Shown one piece after another: positions 1-8,561 of a DNA stretch of 64,000 nucleotides. The position numbers and the translations under genes are program-made. The stretch comes from Gammaproteobacteria bacterium. Its GTDB lineage: Bacteria > Pseudomonadota > Gammaproteobacteria > Ga0077536. Below the pieces are notes generated by a model. The model was given only the letters and a program-made list of their open reading frames with translations, did no database searches and was not told the DNA's origin. How positions within the stretch are numbered: position 1 is the first letter of the stretch; every line of letters starts with the position of its first letter. The stretch lies in NCBI GenBank assembly GCA_016191285.1, contig JACPPA010000009.1, forward strand, positions 62,001-126,000, in the 5' to 3' direction.

Positions 1-369
1 TTATTGTCGTTTGCGGTGTAAACCGGAGCGGCGCCTAGCAGCGCACGGGGCCGGCGGCGCATCATAGCTGGAACATCGTCTTATCACTATCCACTCTCGA
101 CTAGCCACCAGGCCTTAGGCGTGGCCGTTAGGTGGCGAGACCGGCCTTAACGCCATGGTCCCGGCGTGGCGCCGGCCGCGCGCCGTATTAATGGAAATTA
201 TGCGAGGTCCGTCGCATTGCCAGGCGCGATGCTTTGCTCGGTTCCTGGACTAAGTCACAATTCTCAACCATCGGACCGGCAAGCCACGGAGCGGCGGCTC
301 AATCAACCGGCACCGCAAGCCTTAAGGAATTGGGGCTTGCATAAGCGCGCGACTGGATTTCCCGACGCA
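1..369. other. Intergenic/leader stretch, no gene recognised
   Basis: No protein or RNA gene is recognisable here. The reading frame of the downstream diguanylate cyclase stays open back to about position 166. The residues it would add have no membrane or domain character, and the segment reads as untranslated leader. It may also hold the end of whatever lies left of the window. Confidence 0.4.
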
Positions 370-1650
370 ATGACCGCTCCTGACCCAAACGTGCCTGAGA
401 TGGATTCCGCGGCGGTGTCGCGTCTGGTTCGCAAACGCCAATTCGATCTTGCCTTTGACAATGCTCGCTGTGGACTCCTGCCGCTGTTTCTATCGGTGTG
501 TTGCTATGCGGTTCTGCTTGGCAATTTTGTGTCGAGCGCGGTGCTTGCGACGTGGTTGTCGGTGATGTTCGCGGCGATCGGCGTGCGCGGCGCGGCATTG
601 CTCGCGTACGCCCGCGCGCCGGACAAGACGCATCGGCGCTGGATTTATTGGCAGGTGGGTACGTTGAGTGTACTGGGTCTTGCCTACGGCAGCACTGCGT
701 TGTTAACCGCGTTGCCGAGTCAGGCGTGGCAAACCGCCGTGATCAACTTATGGTTGGGTGGAATCACGGTTGCCGTACTCCTGGGGCAAGGCATCGCATG
801 CCACCTGGGCTTGGCTTTCGCCATCCCAGCGTTAGTCCCTTTGCTTATCCGACTATTGATTAGCGCCGATCCAATCCTCGCGGTACTCGGCACCGGCAAT
901 TTGCTGTTTTACACCTACGTGTTCAGCGTGATCGCCCGCACTCAAGCGCATATGCTGCATGAGGTAAAAAATCGGGTGCAATCGGATTGGCTTGCCGATC
1001 GCCTCGAGGGACAACGCCGCCACGGCGAACAACTGGTCGAGACCTTGACGCGGGAGGTGGCGCGCCGCAAGCGCGCGCAAGAGGCACTCCGCCACGCGCG
1101 TAATGCCGCCCGCGAACAGTCTGAACTCGACCATCTGACGGGGTTGGCGAATTATCGAATATTCGAACGGACGCTGACCCGCGAATGGACGCGAGCGCAA
1201 CGTGATCGTCGCCCACTGTCCGTGATCTTGTGCGATATCGATCGCTTTCGAATTTACAACGACCGGTATGGACATCACGCGGGTGATCGCTGTTTGATGC
1301 GTTTAGCCGGTGTGATAAACGCGGTGGCGGTGCGCCCGGGGGATCTGGTAGCGCGTTACGGCGGCGAGGAGTTCGCGGTGTTATTGCCGGAAACGAACGA
1401 ATATGCGGCGCTCAATCTCGCCGAATCGATCCGCACCAAAGTGTATGAATTGACCATTCTCCACGGCGGTTCAGATGTCGAACGCATCGTGACCGCGAGT
1501 TGCGGCGTGGCCACCATCATTCCCGAAGCGGATAACCGCGAGCATGATCTTGTGGAAGCTGCCGCGCTCGCGCTCCGGCGCGCCAAGCAAGCTGGCCGGA
1601 ATTGCGTCTTTACTTTGTACGGCGCACAAGCGACGCCTGATGAAGCCTAA
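370..1650 (+). CDS. Membrane-bound GGDEF diguanylate cyclase
   Basis: This enzyme should condense two GTP into the second messenger cyclic di-GMP at the inner membrane. The N-terminal half carries several hydrophobic segments, about five to six, forming a membrane sensor of unknown ligand. A basic, Arg-rich coiled linker follows. The C-terminal GGDEF domain has an intact GGEEF active site at residues 331-335. An RPGD inhibitory I-site sits five residues upstream (322-325), so product feedback inhibition is expected. The ATG at 370 is chosen because it opens the conserved part; an upstream in-frame start at 166 would add 68 low-complexity residues. No clear ribosome binding site is visible. 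It stands alone, converging with htpX, so the signal it reads cannot be inferred. Confidence 0.88.
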   Translation: MTAPDPNVPEMDSAAVSRLVRKRQFDLAFDNARCGLLPLFLSVCCYAVLLGNFVSSAVLATWLSVMFAAIGVRGAALLAYARAPDKTHRRWIYWQVGTLSVLGLAYGSTALLTALPSQAWQTAVINLWLGGITVAVLLGQGIACHLGLAFAIPALVPLLIRLLISADPILAVLGTGNLLFYTYVFSVIARTQAHMLHEVKNRVQSDWLADRLEGQRRHGEQLVETLTREVARRKRAQEALRHARNAAREQSELDHLTGLANYRIFERTLTREWTRAQRDRRPLSVILCDIDRFRIYNDRYGHHAGDRCLMRLAGVINAVAVRPGDLVARYGGEEFAVLLPETNEYAALNLAESIRTKVYELTILHGGSDVERIVTASCGVATIIPEADNREHDLVEAAALALRRAKQAGRNCVFTLYGAQATPDEA

Positions 1651-1670
1651 CGCCAGCCGCTAACGGTGCG

Positions 1671-2528
1671 TTAGTGACTAGCGCGTAACGCTGCAATGCG
1701 TTCAGCCAATGGCGGATGCGTCATGAAGAGCTTCGCCCAGCCACCGTCCCCGCTAATGCCGAAGGCCGCCAAGGTCGTTGGCAGGGCTTTCGGTTCCGAT
1801 TCAATTTGTAGCCGTTCGAGTGCTGCGATCATTTTTTGGCGGCCGGCGAGGTCGGCGCCGCCCGCATCGGCGCGAAACTCGCGATGACGACTAAACCAAA
1901 ACACGATCAGCGACGCCAGAAAACCGAGCACGGTTTGCGCCAGCATGTAGCCTAGGTAATACCCCATGCCGCGGCCACCATCACGGCCATTACCGCGGTC
2001 AAAGACGCTCGCGAGAATGCTCGCAAAGACCATCACAAACGTATTAAGCACGCCCTGTATCAAGGTCAGCGTGACCATGTCGCCATTGGCGACATGCGAC
2101 ATCTCATGCCCCAGTACTGCTTCCACTTCGTCCTGTGACATCCGATCGAGGAGTCCACTACTCACCGCGACTAGCGCTGAGTCGCGCTTGGCGCCGGTGG
2201 CGAACGCATTCGGACTGGATGAACTAAATACGGCCACATCCGGCATGCCGATACCGAGCCGGTCGGCCTGCCGGCGTACGGTGGCGACCAGCCATTGCTC
2301 GGTTTGATTTTGCGCATTCGTAATGACCTGTGCGCCGGTACTGCGGAGCGCCATCGTTTTCGACAGCAACAGCGAGATCAACGAACCACCCATGCCCATG
2401 ACCATCGCCATGACCAGCAATGAGGTCATGTTTGATCCCGGTCGGTTGAGGCCGAGGACGTTCAAGACCACCGACAAAACCGCGACCACCGCGAGATTGG
2501 TGGCCAGGAACAACACGATTCGATTCAT
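1671..2528 (-). CDS. htpX: Membrane zinc metalloprotease HtpX
   Basis: HtpX is an inner-membrane M48 protease that degrades misfolded membrane proteins alongside FtsH, usually induced by envelope stress. Two N-terminal membrane segments (about residues 4-24 and 35-55) precede the catalytic domain. The zinc motif HEMSH lies at residues 141-145, with the third ligand probably E217 in REFRAD. Two further hydrophobic stretches flank it (about 155-176 and 190-212). The 285-residue length is typical. A GGAG sequence lies about 8 bases before the ATG on the minus strand. The gene is monocistronic and diverges from the HisN-like gene. Confidence 0.95.
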   Translation of the reverse strand: MNRIVLFLATNLAVVAVLSVVLNVLGLNRPGSNMTSLLVMAMVMGMGGSLISLLLSKTMALRSTGAQVITNAQNQTEQWLVATVRRQADRLGIGMPDVAVFSSSSPNAFATGAKRDSALVAVSSGLLDRMSQDEVEAVLGHEMSHVANGDMVTLTLIQGVLNTFVMVFASILASVFDRGNGRDGGRGMGYYLGYMLAQTVLGFLASLIVFWFSRHREFRADAGGADLAGRQKMIAALERLQIESEPKALPTTLAAFGISGDGGWAKLFMTHPPLAERIAALRASH

Positions 2529-2641
2529 TCTAAGCTCCGTAATCCGTGACTCGTGAACATCTGATCAATATGGAGAGCATTTTACTCACCACGACGCGAA
2601 TGTCATGATCCCGGGACCACGACATCGCGACGCTGCCCTTC

Positions 2642-3436
2642 ATGTCATTACTGACCGCGACTGAGATACTGAAGTTCCTGGACAAGCTCGCGGATTTATC
2701 GGCCGCCGCGATCCTGCCGCATTTCCGTGCGCAGCTTACGATCGAAAATAAGGGACATGGCCAGTTCGATCCGGTGACGGTGGCCGATCGCGCGGCGGAA
2801 CGCGTCATCGTCGAGGCAATTCAGCAACAGTTCCCGACCCACGCCATCCTCGGCGAAGAATACGGTGCGCACGCCGGCACGGCGAGTTATCGGTGGATCA
2901 TCGACCCCATCGATGGCACGCGCGCTTTCGTGTCGGGTGTTCCGACCTGGGGCACATTGATTGGTCTGTGGCATGGTGAGACACCGTTGTACGGCATGAT
3001 GACTCAGCCGTTTATCGGCGAGCGTTTTATCGGGTCGCCAGACGGTGCGTGGTGGAGTCGCGGTAACGCGCGAGCGCCCTTACACACGCGACAGTCGAGT
3101 TCATTGGCTACCGCGAGTTTGTTCGCGACCGCGCCCGAAATGTTCGAACCGGCCTTTGAATGGCCGCGCTTCCAAGCCCTCGCGGCGCGCGCACGCCTTA
3201 CCCGTTACGGTGTCGACTGCTATGCGTATTGTCTGTTGGCCGCCGGCCATATCGATTTGGTGGTTGAAGCGGGACTTGGTCTATATGACGTCGCCGCGTT
3301 AATTCCGATCGTCGAGGCCGCGGGTGGCATCATCACCGATTGGACCGGACAACCCGTGCGCGCCGGTGGGCGCGTAATCGCGGCGGCGACGATTGCACTC
3401 CACGCCGAAGCGCTCGCGGTCCTGGGCGGTGCGTGA
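2642..3436 (+). CDS. hisN: Inositol-monophosphatase-family phosphatase, HisN-like
   Basis: The protein belongs to the Mg-dependent, Li-sensitive phosphatase superfamily. The metal ligands are visible as GEEYG and as DPIDGTRAFVSG, with the C-terminal Asp in YDVAALIPIVEAAGG. The phrase DGTRAFVSGVPTWGTLIG and the 264-residue length match the histidinol-phosphatase (HisN) subgroup better than SuhB. The likely reaction is therefore L-histidinol phosphate to histidinol in histidine synthesis. No other his genes are nearby, so the substrate is inferred from family resemblance. It could also act on inositol-1-phosphate or 3'-phosphoadenosine compounds. The gene stands alone and is followed by the multi-hairpin element. 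Confidence 0.82.
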   Translation: MSLLTATEILKFLDKLADLSAAAILPHFRAQLTIENKGHGQFDPVTVADRAAERVIVEAIQQQFPTHAILGEEYGAHAGTASYRWIIDPIDGTRAFVSGVPTWGTLIGLWHGETPLYGMMTQPFIGERFIGSPDGAWWSRGNARAPLHTRQSSSLATASLFATAPEMFEPAFEWPRFQALAARARLTRYGVDCYAYCLLAAGHIDLVVEAGLGLYDVAALIPIVEAAGGIITDWTGQPVRAGGRVIAAATIALHAEALAVLGGA

Positions 3437-3477
3437 GCCGGGATAATCGACCACGATGACAGTGTGCCCTAAGGAAA

Positions 3478-3620
3478 CTCTGAATAAGTCCCTCCTGGAC
3501 TTTTCAGAGTACGGAAAACAAAAAGTGTGATTTTTGTTTTCCTTCATTTTCAACGGTCTGCGACCATTGAAAATGGCGGCACATCCCTGTGCCGCAGGAA
3601 TCTCTGCCTTGCGCGCAAGG
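3478..3620. repeat. Cassette of five consecutive hairpins
   Basis: Five inverted repeats follow one another with almost no spacing. (1) 3478-3491 pairs with 3497-3509: 13 bp with one bulge and a 5-base loop. (2) 3513-3524 pairs with 3531-3542: perfect 12 bp around GTGTGA. (3) 3545-3557 pairs with 3563-3575: 13 bp with one mismatch. (4) 3576-3583 pairs with 3588-3595: perfect 8 bp. (5) 3607-3620 is a perfect 14-bp palindrome. The left edge, GGAAACTCTGAATAAGTC, recalls ends of some transposable elements, but no transposase is present. It looks like a mobile palindromic repeat unit or a structured 5' leader for the next gene. Confidence 0.75.
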
Positions 3621-3626
3621 AATTGC

Positions 3627-4604
3627 ATGTCTGACCGCCTAAACACTTCGCCGCCGCGGCCGCTACGTCATCGTGGCAGTCGTTCTAGATGGGCGTATTC
3701 GGCGCAGCTAGTGCTGGGGTTAATAAGTACCGGCGTAGTGGCGGCGCAGAGCGTCGATGCGGTGAGTTCGCGCTATTCGCGATTACTGCAACAGGTGATG
3801 GCCAGTGACAGCACGACCCAGCGGACGTTTAGTGAAATCGCGTTGGCGGCGGTAATCAACGCAAATCGGGTGGAAATGGCGCGCGCCAATGCCACCCAAG
3901 ATGCCACGAGACGATGGGCTGGCGGCGCCGCGGGCTATGTCGCGCGCCTCGACGCTATCGCCGGTGGTTTGGAGCGCGCGACCGACATTCAGATTATCGC
4001 TCAACATCACGGCACCGCACTGTTGGTGATCGACGGCCAGCAAGTGATGATTAGTGCTCCGCGGGATTCACGGCAGCGCCACCTGGAGAACGCGATTGTG
4101 GACACGGTGTGCGGACAGATCGACTGCGCGGCGCCGGCCGCGCCGCTGGTTGAAACGATCATGGCGGAAGAACGGGACATCACCAAGGAATGGGCCTTCG
4201 GCGATAATCGACCGCCCTTGTTGTCGACCAGCGATGGGCTGCATTGTGTGTTTGAAGATGCGCGACATTTGCGTCTCAAGGAGGCGGCGTGCGCGGGTGT
4301 GATGCGCGATCTGCGGTTGGTCGCCGAAGGCGTTCGCGCGGTCGCCGAACGGGGTGCGATCATCGATTGGACCACTTTCGGCATTACACCGTCGCGGGCA
4401 GGCGAGGGCTCACGCGTCGTCTACGATCGGGCAGGCGATTACTTCCAATTGGACGTGCCCTACATCGCCAGCGCCGAGCCGATATGGCGCGAAGCGATTC
4501 CGTGGTTGCAGGCGCGACTGCGCGGCTACGTTGCAAATTATGTGATCAAAGCACCGGAGAAACTCGCGTACTTTATGTCACCAGCGAATGCAGTCCCGCC
4601 CTAA
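3627..4604 (+). CDS. Unknown exported or membrane-anchored protein
   Basis: I do not recognise this 325-residue protein. After a basic start it has one hydrophobic segment (about residues 27-43, ending VVAAQ) that looks like an uncleaved anchor or a signal peptide. The rest is soluble, so the bulk probably sits in the periplasm. Two cysteines in CGQIDC and a later CVFED/CAGVM region could form disulfides. The start at 3627 is chosen because AAGGA lies 5 bases upstream, inside the last hairpin of the preceding repeat cassette; longer in-frame starts would lie within the hairpins. A small exported protein and an SDR gene follow closely on the same strand. Confidence 0.6.
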   Translation: MSDRLNTSPPRPLRHRGSRSRWAYSAQLVLGLISTGVVAAQSVDAVSSRYSRLLQQVMASDSTTQRTFSEIALAAVINANRVEMARANATQDATRRWAGGAAGYVARLDAIAGGLERATDIQIIAQHHGTALLVIDGQQVMISAPRDSRQRHLENAIVDTVCGQIDCAAPAAPLVETIMAEERDITKEWAFGDNRPPLLSTSDGLHCVFEDARHLRLKEAACAGVMRDLRLVAEGVRAVAERGAIIDWTTFGITPSRAGEGSRVVYDRAGDYFQLDVPYIASAEPIWREAIPWLQARLRGYVANYVIKAPEKLAYFMSPANAVPP

Positions 4605-4662
4605 AGCGCCTGCATCGAGATTCAGCGGCGTGCCGTATGGGCATTGAATTTTAGAGGTCATT

Positions 4663-4983
4663 ATGAAGATGTCATTGTGGGCACTAATCGTCGCTGGTGT
4701 CGTCGGCGGGTTCATGCAATCCGCCGGTGCTGATGGTCGCTATCAGGCCGTACCAATAAATTCAGGGTCGGAATTTGGCACTGAGAAGGCCCTGATTCTC
4801 GATACCGTCGCCGGCCATTTGTGGATCTGGACCGAGAGCCCGGCGACAGAAGACGAACCGGGCGGGCGCTACATCATCTACCAAGGGCAGTTAACGCCCG
4901 GCGATAAAATCGGCGATGTGGTGCTCAAACAAGAATGGCCGACTCCCCTTAAACCGGGACCGGCTTCCGCCAAGAAAAAATAA
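4663..4983 (+). CDS. Small exported protein of unknown function
   Basis: This 106-residue product begins with a typical signal peptide (hydrophobic core about residues 4-21, cleavage likely after AGA or AD near 22-24). The mature part of about 80 residues contains YQAVPINSG, a Trp-rich HLWIWTE segment, and a Lys-rich tail. The sequence pattern of an LDTVAGHLWIW-type phrase is common in small periplasmic proteins that display a short beta structure, but no family is assigned. GAGGT lies 6 bases before the ATG, which supports the start. The next gene begins 9 bases after its stop, so they are probably co-transcribed. Confidence 0.65.
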   Translation: MKMSLWALIVAGVVGGFMQSAGADGRYQAVPINSGSEFGTEKALILDTVAGHLWIWTESPATEDEPGGRYIIYQGQLTPGDKIGDVVLKQEWPTPLKPGPASAKKK

Positions 4984-4992
4984 AGTGAATTG

Positions 4993-5763
4993 ATGATGGA
5001 GCCCGTATTGCGGTTAGCCGGAAAGCGCGCGGTGGTTACCGGTGCGAGCGGTGGCATTGGACGTGCGGTAGCGCGTGCGTTTGCAGCGGCCGGTGCGACC
5101 GTGATGGTTAATTATCGCGTCTCGCGCGCACAGGCCGAACAATGCGTGGCAGAAATCAGTGCGACAGGTGGTACGGCTTACGCGTTCGCCGCCGACATCA
5201 GCGATGCTGCTGCCTGCGAGCGTCTGCTCAATGGCGCGTTAGCCGCAATGGGCGGTCTCGAGATCTGGGCCAACATGGCCGGCGCCGACATCCTCACCGC
5301 GCGCCACGCGGATGTGTCAGATCTAGAAAAACTTTCATGCTTAATCGATACCGATCTACGCGGTACAGTGCTCGCGAGCTGGGCCGCGGCGCCTGTTTTA
5401 GCAAAACACCCTGGCAGTAGTATTCTCAATATGTCGTGGGATTTGGCGTTACGGGGGATGGCTGGACGCAATCCGGAAATGTTTGCGGCGGTCAAAGCCG
5501 GGGTCACGGGGTTTACGCGCGCGCTCGCGCGCTCGTTGGCGCCAGCGGTGCGTGTCAATGAAATCGCCCCGGGCTGGATCGAAACCGCCTTTGCGCGCGA
5601 GCACATGCCAGCCGCGTATCGCGCCGGCATCATTGCCGCGACGCCCTTACGACGATTCGGCCGCCCTGAGGACGTGGCTCAAGCCGCGGTATTTCTGGTT
5701 TCGGACGAAGCCGCCTTTATCACCGGGCAAACGCTCAATGTTGATGGCGGCCTCGCGAGTTGA
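4993..5763 (+). CDS. Short-chain dehydrogenase/reductase with Phe for catalytic Tyr
   Basis: The fold is a classical SDR: the NAD(P)-binding TGASGGIGRAV near the N-terminus, an NMAG-equivalent (NMAGADIL), the catalytic-Ser region NMSWD, and a C-terminal FLVSDEAAFITGQTLNVDGG as in FabG-like enzymes. The Y-x-x-x-K active site reads F-A-A-V-K (codon TTT), so the proton-donating tyrosine is missing while the lysine remains. The protein may be a poor dehydrogenase, a binding protein, or an enzyme using another acid. Three start codons lie in a row (TTG 4990, ATG 4993, ATG 4996); the first ATG is used here. It follows the small exported-protein gene closely. Confidence 0.82.
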   Translation: MMEPVLRLAGKRAVVTGASGGIGRAVARAFAAAGATVMVNYRVSRAQAEQCVAEISATGGTAYAFAADISDAAACERLLNGALAAMGGLEIWANMAGADILTARHADVSDLEKLSCLIDTDLRGTVLASWAAAPVLAKHPGSSILNMSWDLALRGMAGRNPEMFAAVKAGVTGFTRALARSLAPAVRVNEIAPGWIETAFAREHMPAAYRAGIIAATPLRRFGRPEDVAQAAVFLVSDEAAFITGQTLNVDGGLAS

Positions 5764-5776
5764 CGCTCGCGCATTC

Positions 5777-7018
5777 CTATCTGCAATCGCGCGCGAGTCG
5801 TATCCCGCTAAATTGCCAGCGCTGGTGTGGATAGAAAAAATTCCGGTAGCTGGCACGAATATGTGAGGCGGGGGTTACACAGGCGCCACCGCGCAACACC
5901 AGCTGATTGCTCATGAATTTTCCGTTGTATTCCGCGGCCGCGCCGCACAGGGGCCGAAATCCGGGATACGGCGCGTAGGCGCTGCTTGTCCACTCCCACA
6001 CATCGCCGAACAATTGCAGCGCCTGCGAATTGTCTGTGACAGCGTCGGCGGCGTGGGGATGCAAGCAGCCGCTTTCGACGAAATTACCGCTGATCGCGAC
6101 CGGCTCGGCGGCCAGTTCCCATTCGTATTCGGTAGGTAAGCGGGCGTCGGCCCATCGCGCGTAGGCGTCTGCCTCGTAATAGTTGACGTGGCAAACCGGC
6201 GCCGCGGGATCAAGCGGAACGGTTCCGGCCAGCGTGAATTCGGACCACTTCTCGTCTTGTCTGCGCCAATATTCCGGATGCGCCCAACCCTCCGTCTGCA
6301 CGCCATGCCAGCCGTCGGCTAACCACCATTGCGGTGCTCGATAGCCACCGCTGTCGACGAACTCGCAATATTCGGCATTAGTGATCACTCGATTGGCGAG
6401 GGCAAAGGGCGCCACGAAGGCCCGGTGACGCGGTCGTTCGTTGTCGAAGGCGAAGCCCGTCGCTTCCGCACCGAATTCGCGTAGCCCACCGTTATGTTTA
6501 ATCCAGCTCAGCGGTGCGCTCGTGTGCGCACCAGGCACGCGCGGCGCGCGATACCGCGGCGCTAAGGGGTTGCACGAAAAAAGATGTTTGATATCCATCA
6601 ACAGCAATTCCTGATGTTGCTGCTCGTGCTCAATCCCCAGTTCGATTAGATCGGCGATCGACGCTGGCACGCCGGCATTCAATGCGCGCTGCAGCGCCAC
6701 GTCGATCGTCTCGCGATAAGCCAACACGTCGGCCAAAGTCGGACGCGTCAGTACGCCGCGTTGCGCGCGGCGGAACTGCGGGCCGATTCCGTTGTAATAC
6801 GAATTAAACAGCATGCGAAAGTTCGCGAACGACGACTGGTAACGGGGTATCAACGTCTCAAGCACCACTGTTTCGAAAAACCATGCGGTGTGCGCCAGAT
6901 GCCATTTCGCCGGACTGGCATCCGGCATGGACTGGACACAGGCGTCTTCCGCCGACAACGGCGCCACGAGGTCGACGGTCGCGCGCCGGATCGCCGCCAA
7001 CCGCACATCAAGCGACAT
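5777..7018 (-). CDS. egtB: EgtB-type non-heme iron sulfoxide synthase
   Basis: The protein has the two-domain layout of EgtB: an N-terminal DinB-like four-helix domain and a C-terminal formylglycine-generating-enzyme-like domain. The iron ligands are visible as H43 in WHLAHTAWFFE, and H131 and H135 in EHEQQHQELL. In known systems EgtB joins a thiol (gamma-glutamylcysteine or cysteine) to trimethylhistidine, using O2, in ergothioneine synthesis. The related SenA makes selenoneine by similar chemistry. No EgtD methyltransferase or SenB/SenC gene is in the window, so the substrate is open. Its start overlaps the end of the NRDE gene by 11 bases, giving an apt-NRDE-egtB operon. Confidence 0.88.
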   Translation of the reverse strand: MSLDVRLAAIRRATVDLVAPLSAEDACVQSMPDASPAKWHLAHTAWFFETVVLETLIPRYQSSFANFRMLFNSYYNGIGPQFRRAQRGVLTRPTLADVLAYRETIDVALQRALNAGVPASIADLIELGIEHEQQHQELLLMDIKHLFSCNPLAPRYRAPRVPGAHTSAPLSWIKHNGGLREFGAEATGFAFDNERPRHRAFVAPFALANRVITNAEYCEFVDSGGYRAPQWWLADGWHGVQTEGWAHPEYWRRQDEKWSEFTLAGTVPLDPAAPVCHVNYYEADAYARWADARLPTEYEWELAAEPVAISGNFVESGCLHPHAADAVTDNSQALQLFGDVWEWTSSAYAPYPGFRPLCGAAAEYNGKFMSNQLVLRGGACVTPASHIRASYRNFFYPHQRWQFSGIRLARDCR

Positions 7019-7778
7019 GGGAGTGATCCGGTGTCAGGTGGTAGCGCTGTTCGCCAACGCTGGCTGCGTGTTCGTCGTAACGGCGTTCGACAAACGTAAG
7101 CTCGCCGGATGGCGCGCGTAGCACCACACTCGAGCACCGCGTACCGTAGCTGGGCGTGTGGACGAAAATGGTTTCTTCCAGGCGACCTAAATCAAGGTTC
7201 GCGCCGCGGTGATCGCCGGGAGTGACGTCGGCGTCGCGCAAGAGATCGAGCATGCGTGAAATCAACTCGTCGCCACGCGCATGGGCCAATGGCGTGAACG
7301 CGGCTTTCAGACGCGTAACCTTCGGCCAGGCCGAATGCAGCGGCGCATTGCTCACCGCGTAAATACCGGGGCCAAGGACTTGTGAATTCGCCGCTTCACT
7401 CGACCAGCAATGCAGGGCATCGCGATCGGCCAGCAGCAGGTTACATGCGGCAAAGGTTTGCGCGGCGGAGCGGGTGCGGGCCACGAATTCGTCTGGCGTG
7501 TGGGTCGCGAGCAAAAAATCGCGTACCAAATGACCGCGCGAAGAGCCGCCGATAGCGGCTTGCGCGCCACGTAAGTTAGTCACGGCTGCGAAGCGGCCTT
7601 GGTTGGTTACGCCTAGCCAGGTGCCGCCAGCTTCGAGATCCTGTCCCGCTACCAACGCTGGTGCAGTGGGCCACGGTGCGGCGGGCGCTGCCGGCCGCGA
7701 ATAAAATTCATCCCGGTTGGCCCCGACGACGAGGTCATAGTGCGGATGCGTGCGATAAGCGAGGAGAACAATGCACAT
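7008..7778 (-). CDS. NRDE (TANGO2-like) family protein
   Basis: The sequence opens MCIVLLAY and carries the family signature GANRDEFYSRPAAP near residue 20, with a GGTWLGVTNQGRFAAVTN core. This matches the NRDE/TANGO2 family, which has an N-terminal-nucleophile hydrolase-like fold. Cys2 would be the nucleophile if the initiator Met is removed. The bacterial function is not established; the eukaryotic relative is linked to haem and lipid handling. The 256-residue length is usual. It lies between apt and egtB in one minus-strand operon, with 15 bases to the apt stop and an 11-base overlap with egtB. Confidence 0.85.
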   Translation of the reverse strand: MCIVLLAYRTHPHYDLVVGANRDEFYSRPAAPAAPWPTAPALVAGQDLEAGGTWLGVTNQGRFAAVTNLRGAQAAIGGSSRGHLVRDFLLATHTPDEFVARTRSAAQTFAACNLLLADRDALHCWSSEAANSQVLGPGIYAVSNAPLHSAWPKVTRLKAAFTPLAHARGDELISRMLDLLRDADVTPGDHRGANLDLGRLEETIFVHTPSYGTRCSSVVLRAPSGELTFVERRYDEHAASVGEQRYHLTPDHSHVA

Positions 7779-7793
7779 GGGGCGCGCGTCGGC

Positions 7794-8315
7794 TCAAGAT
7801 GCATAGTGGATGAGTGAATGGACGGGAACCTCGGCCAGGACCTGACGTCCCTTTAAAAAATCGAGTTCGATCACGAACGCACACCCAGCGATGCTGGCGC
7901 CTGATTTTCGCACCAGTTCGCAACTCGCGGCGGCCGTGCCGCCGGTCGCGATTAAATCATCGACTAATAAGACCGTGTCGCTCGCTGTCAGTGCGTCGAC
8001 ATGGATTTCGAGGGCGGCCGAGCCGTATTCGAGCGCATACGCCACCTGATGCGTGAGATGCGGTAATTTGCCGGGCTTACGCAGGGGAATAAATCCAACC
8101 CCGAGGGCGTAAGCGGCCAGACTGCCGAAGATAAAGCCACGTGCTTCCATGCCAGCAACGGCTGTGACGCCAGCAGTCTTGAATGGCGCGATAAGCCCGG
8201 CCACCGCGGCGCCGAGTAATCGTCCGTCCGCGATAACCGGTGTTAAGTCTTTGAAGACAATACCTGGTTTCGGAAAATTCGGAATATCTCTAATTTTGGC
8301 GCGGAGTCGATCCAC
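7794..8315 (-). CDS. apt: Adenine phosphoribosyltransferase
   Basis: Apt salvages adenine by joining it to PRPP to give AMP in the cytoplasm. The family start (IRDIPNFPKPGIVFKDLTP) is clear. The PRPP-binding signature VLLVDDLIATGGTAAA lies near residues 115-130, and AVAGMEARGFIFG forms the base-binding side. The 173 residues are the normal length. It is the first gene of a minus-strand operon with the NRDE and egtB genes. No operator-like sequence is evident in the roughly 240 bases that separate it from the divergent GAF-GGDEF gene. Confidence 0.95.
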   Translation of the reverse strand: MDRLRAKIRDIPNFPKPGIVFKDLTPVIADGRLLGAAVAGLIAPFKTAGVTAVAGMEARGFIFGSLAAYALGVGFIPLRKPGKLPHLTHQVAYALEYGSAALEIHVDALTASDTVLLVDDLIATGGTAAASCELVRKSGASIAGCAFVIELDFLKGRQVLAEVPVHSLIHYAS

Positions 8316-8561
8316 GGGGCGACCTCGGGTTGCGGACCTTGAAGGTTCAAATGATAGCGGAGACGACCGACGTTAGAACATATTCATGTTCGCGCAAGGA
8401 TCCTATCCGGAGGAGACCGGAGCTTGCCGCTTCGGGTCGGTTACGCCAAGATCGAGTGACTAGAACCGGTCTCAAAATAAGAAGCCAGCGCACAGAAGAA
8501 CGGTCAGGATCCGGCAACCCGGCGACTCATGGATGAGGTCTCACGCGGAGGTGCATGCCCA

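Noticed and set aside
1648-1673. TAACGC/GCGTTA inverted pair between the diguanylate cyclase and htpX as a terminator
   Set aside because: Only six base pairs with a long loop and no T run; too weak to claim.
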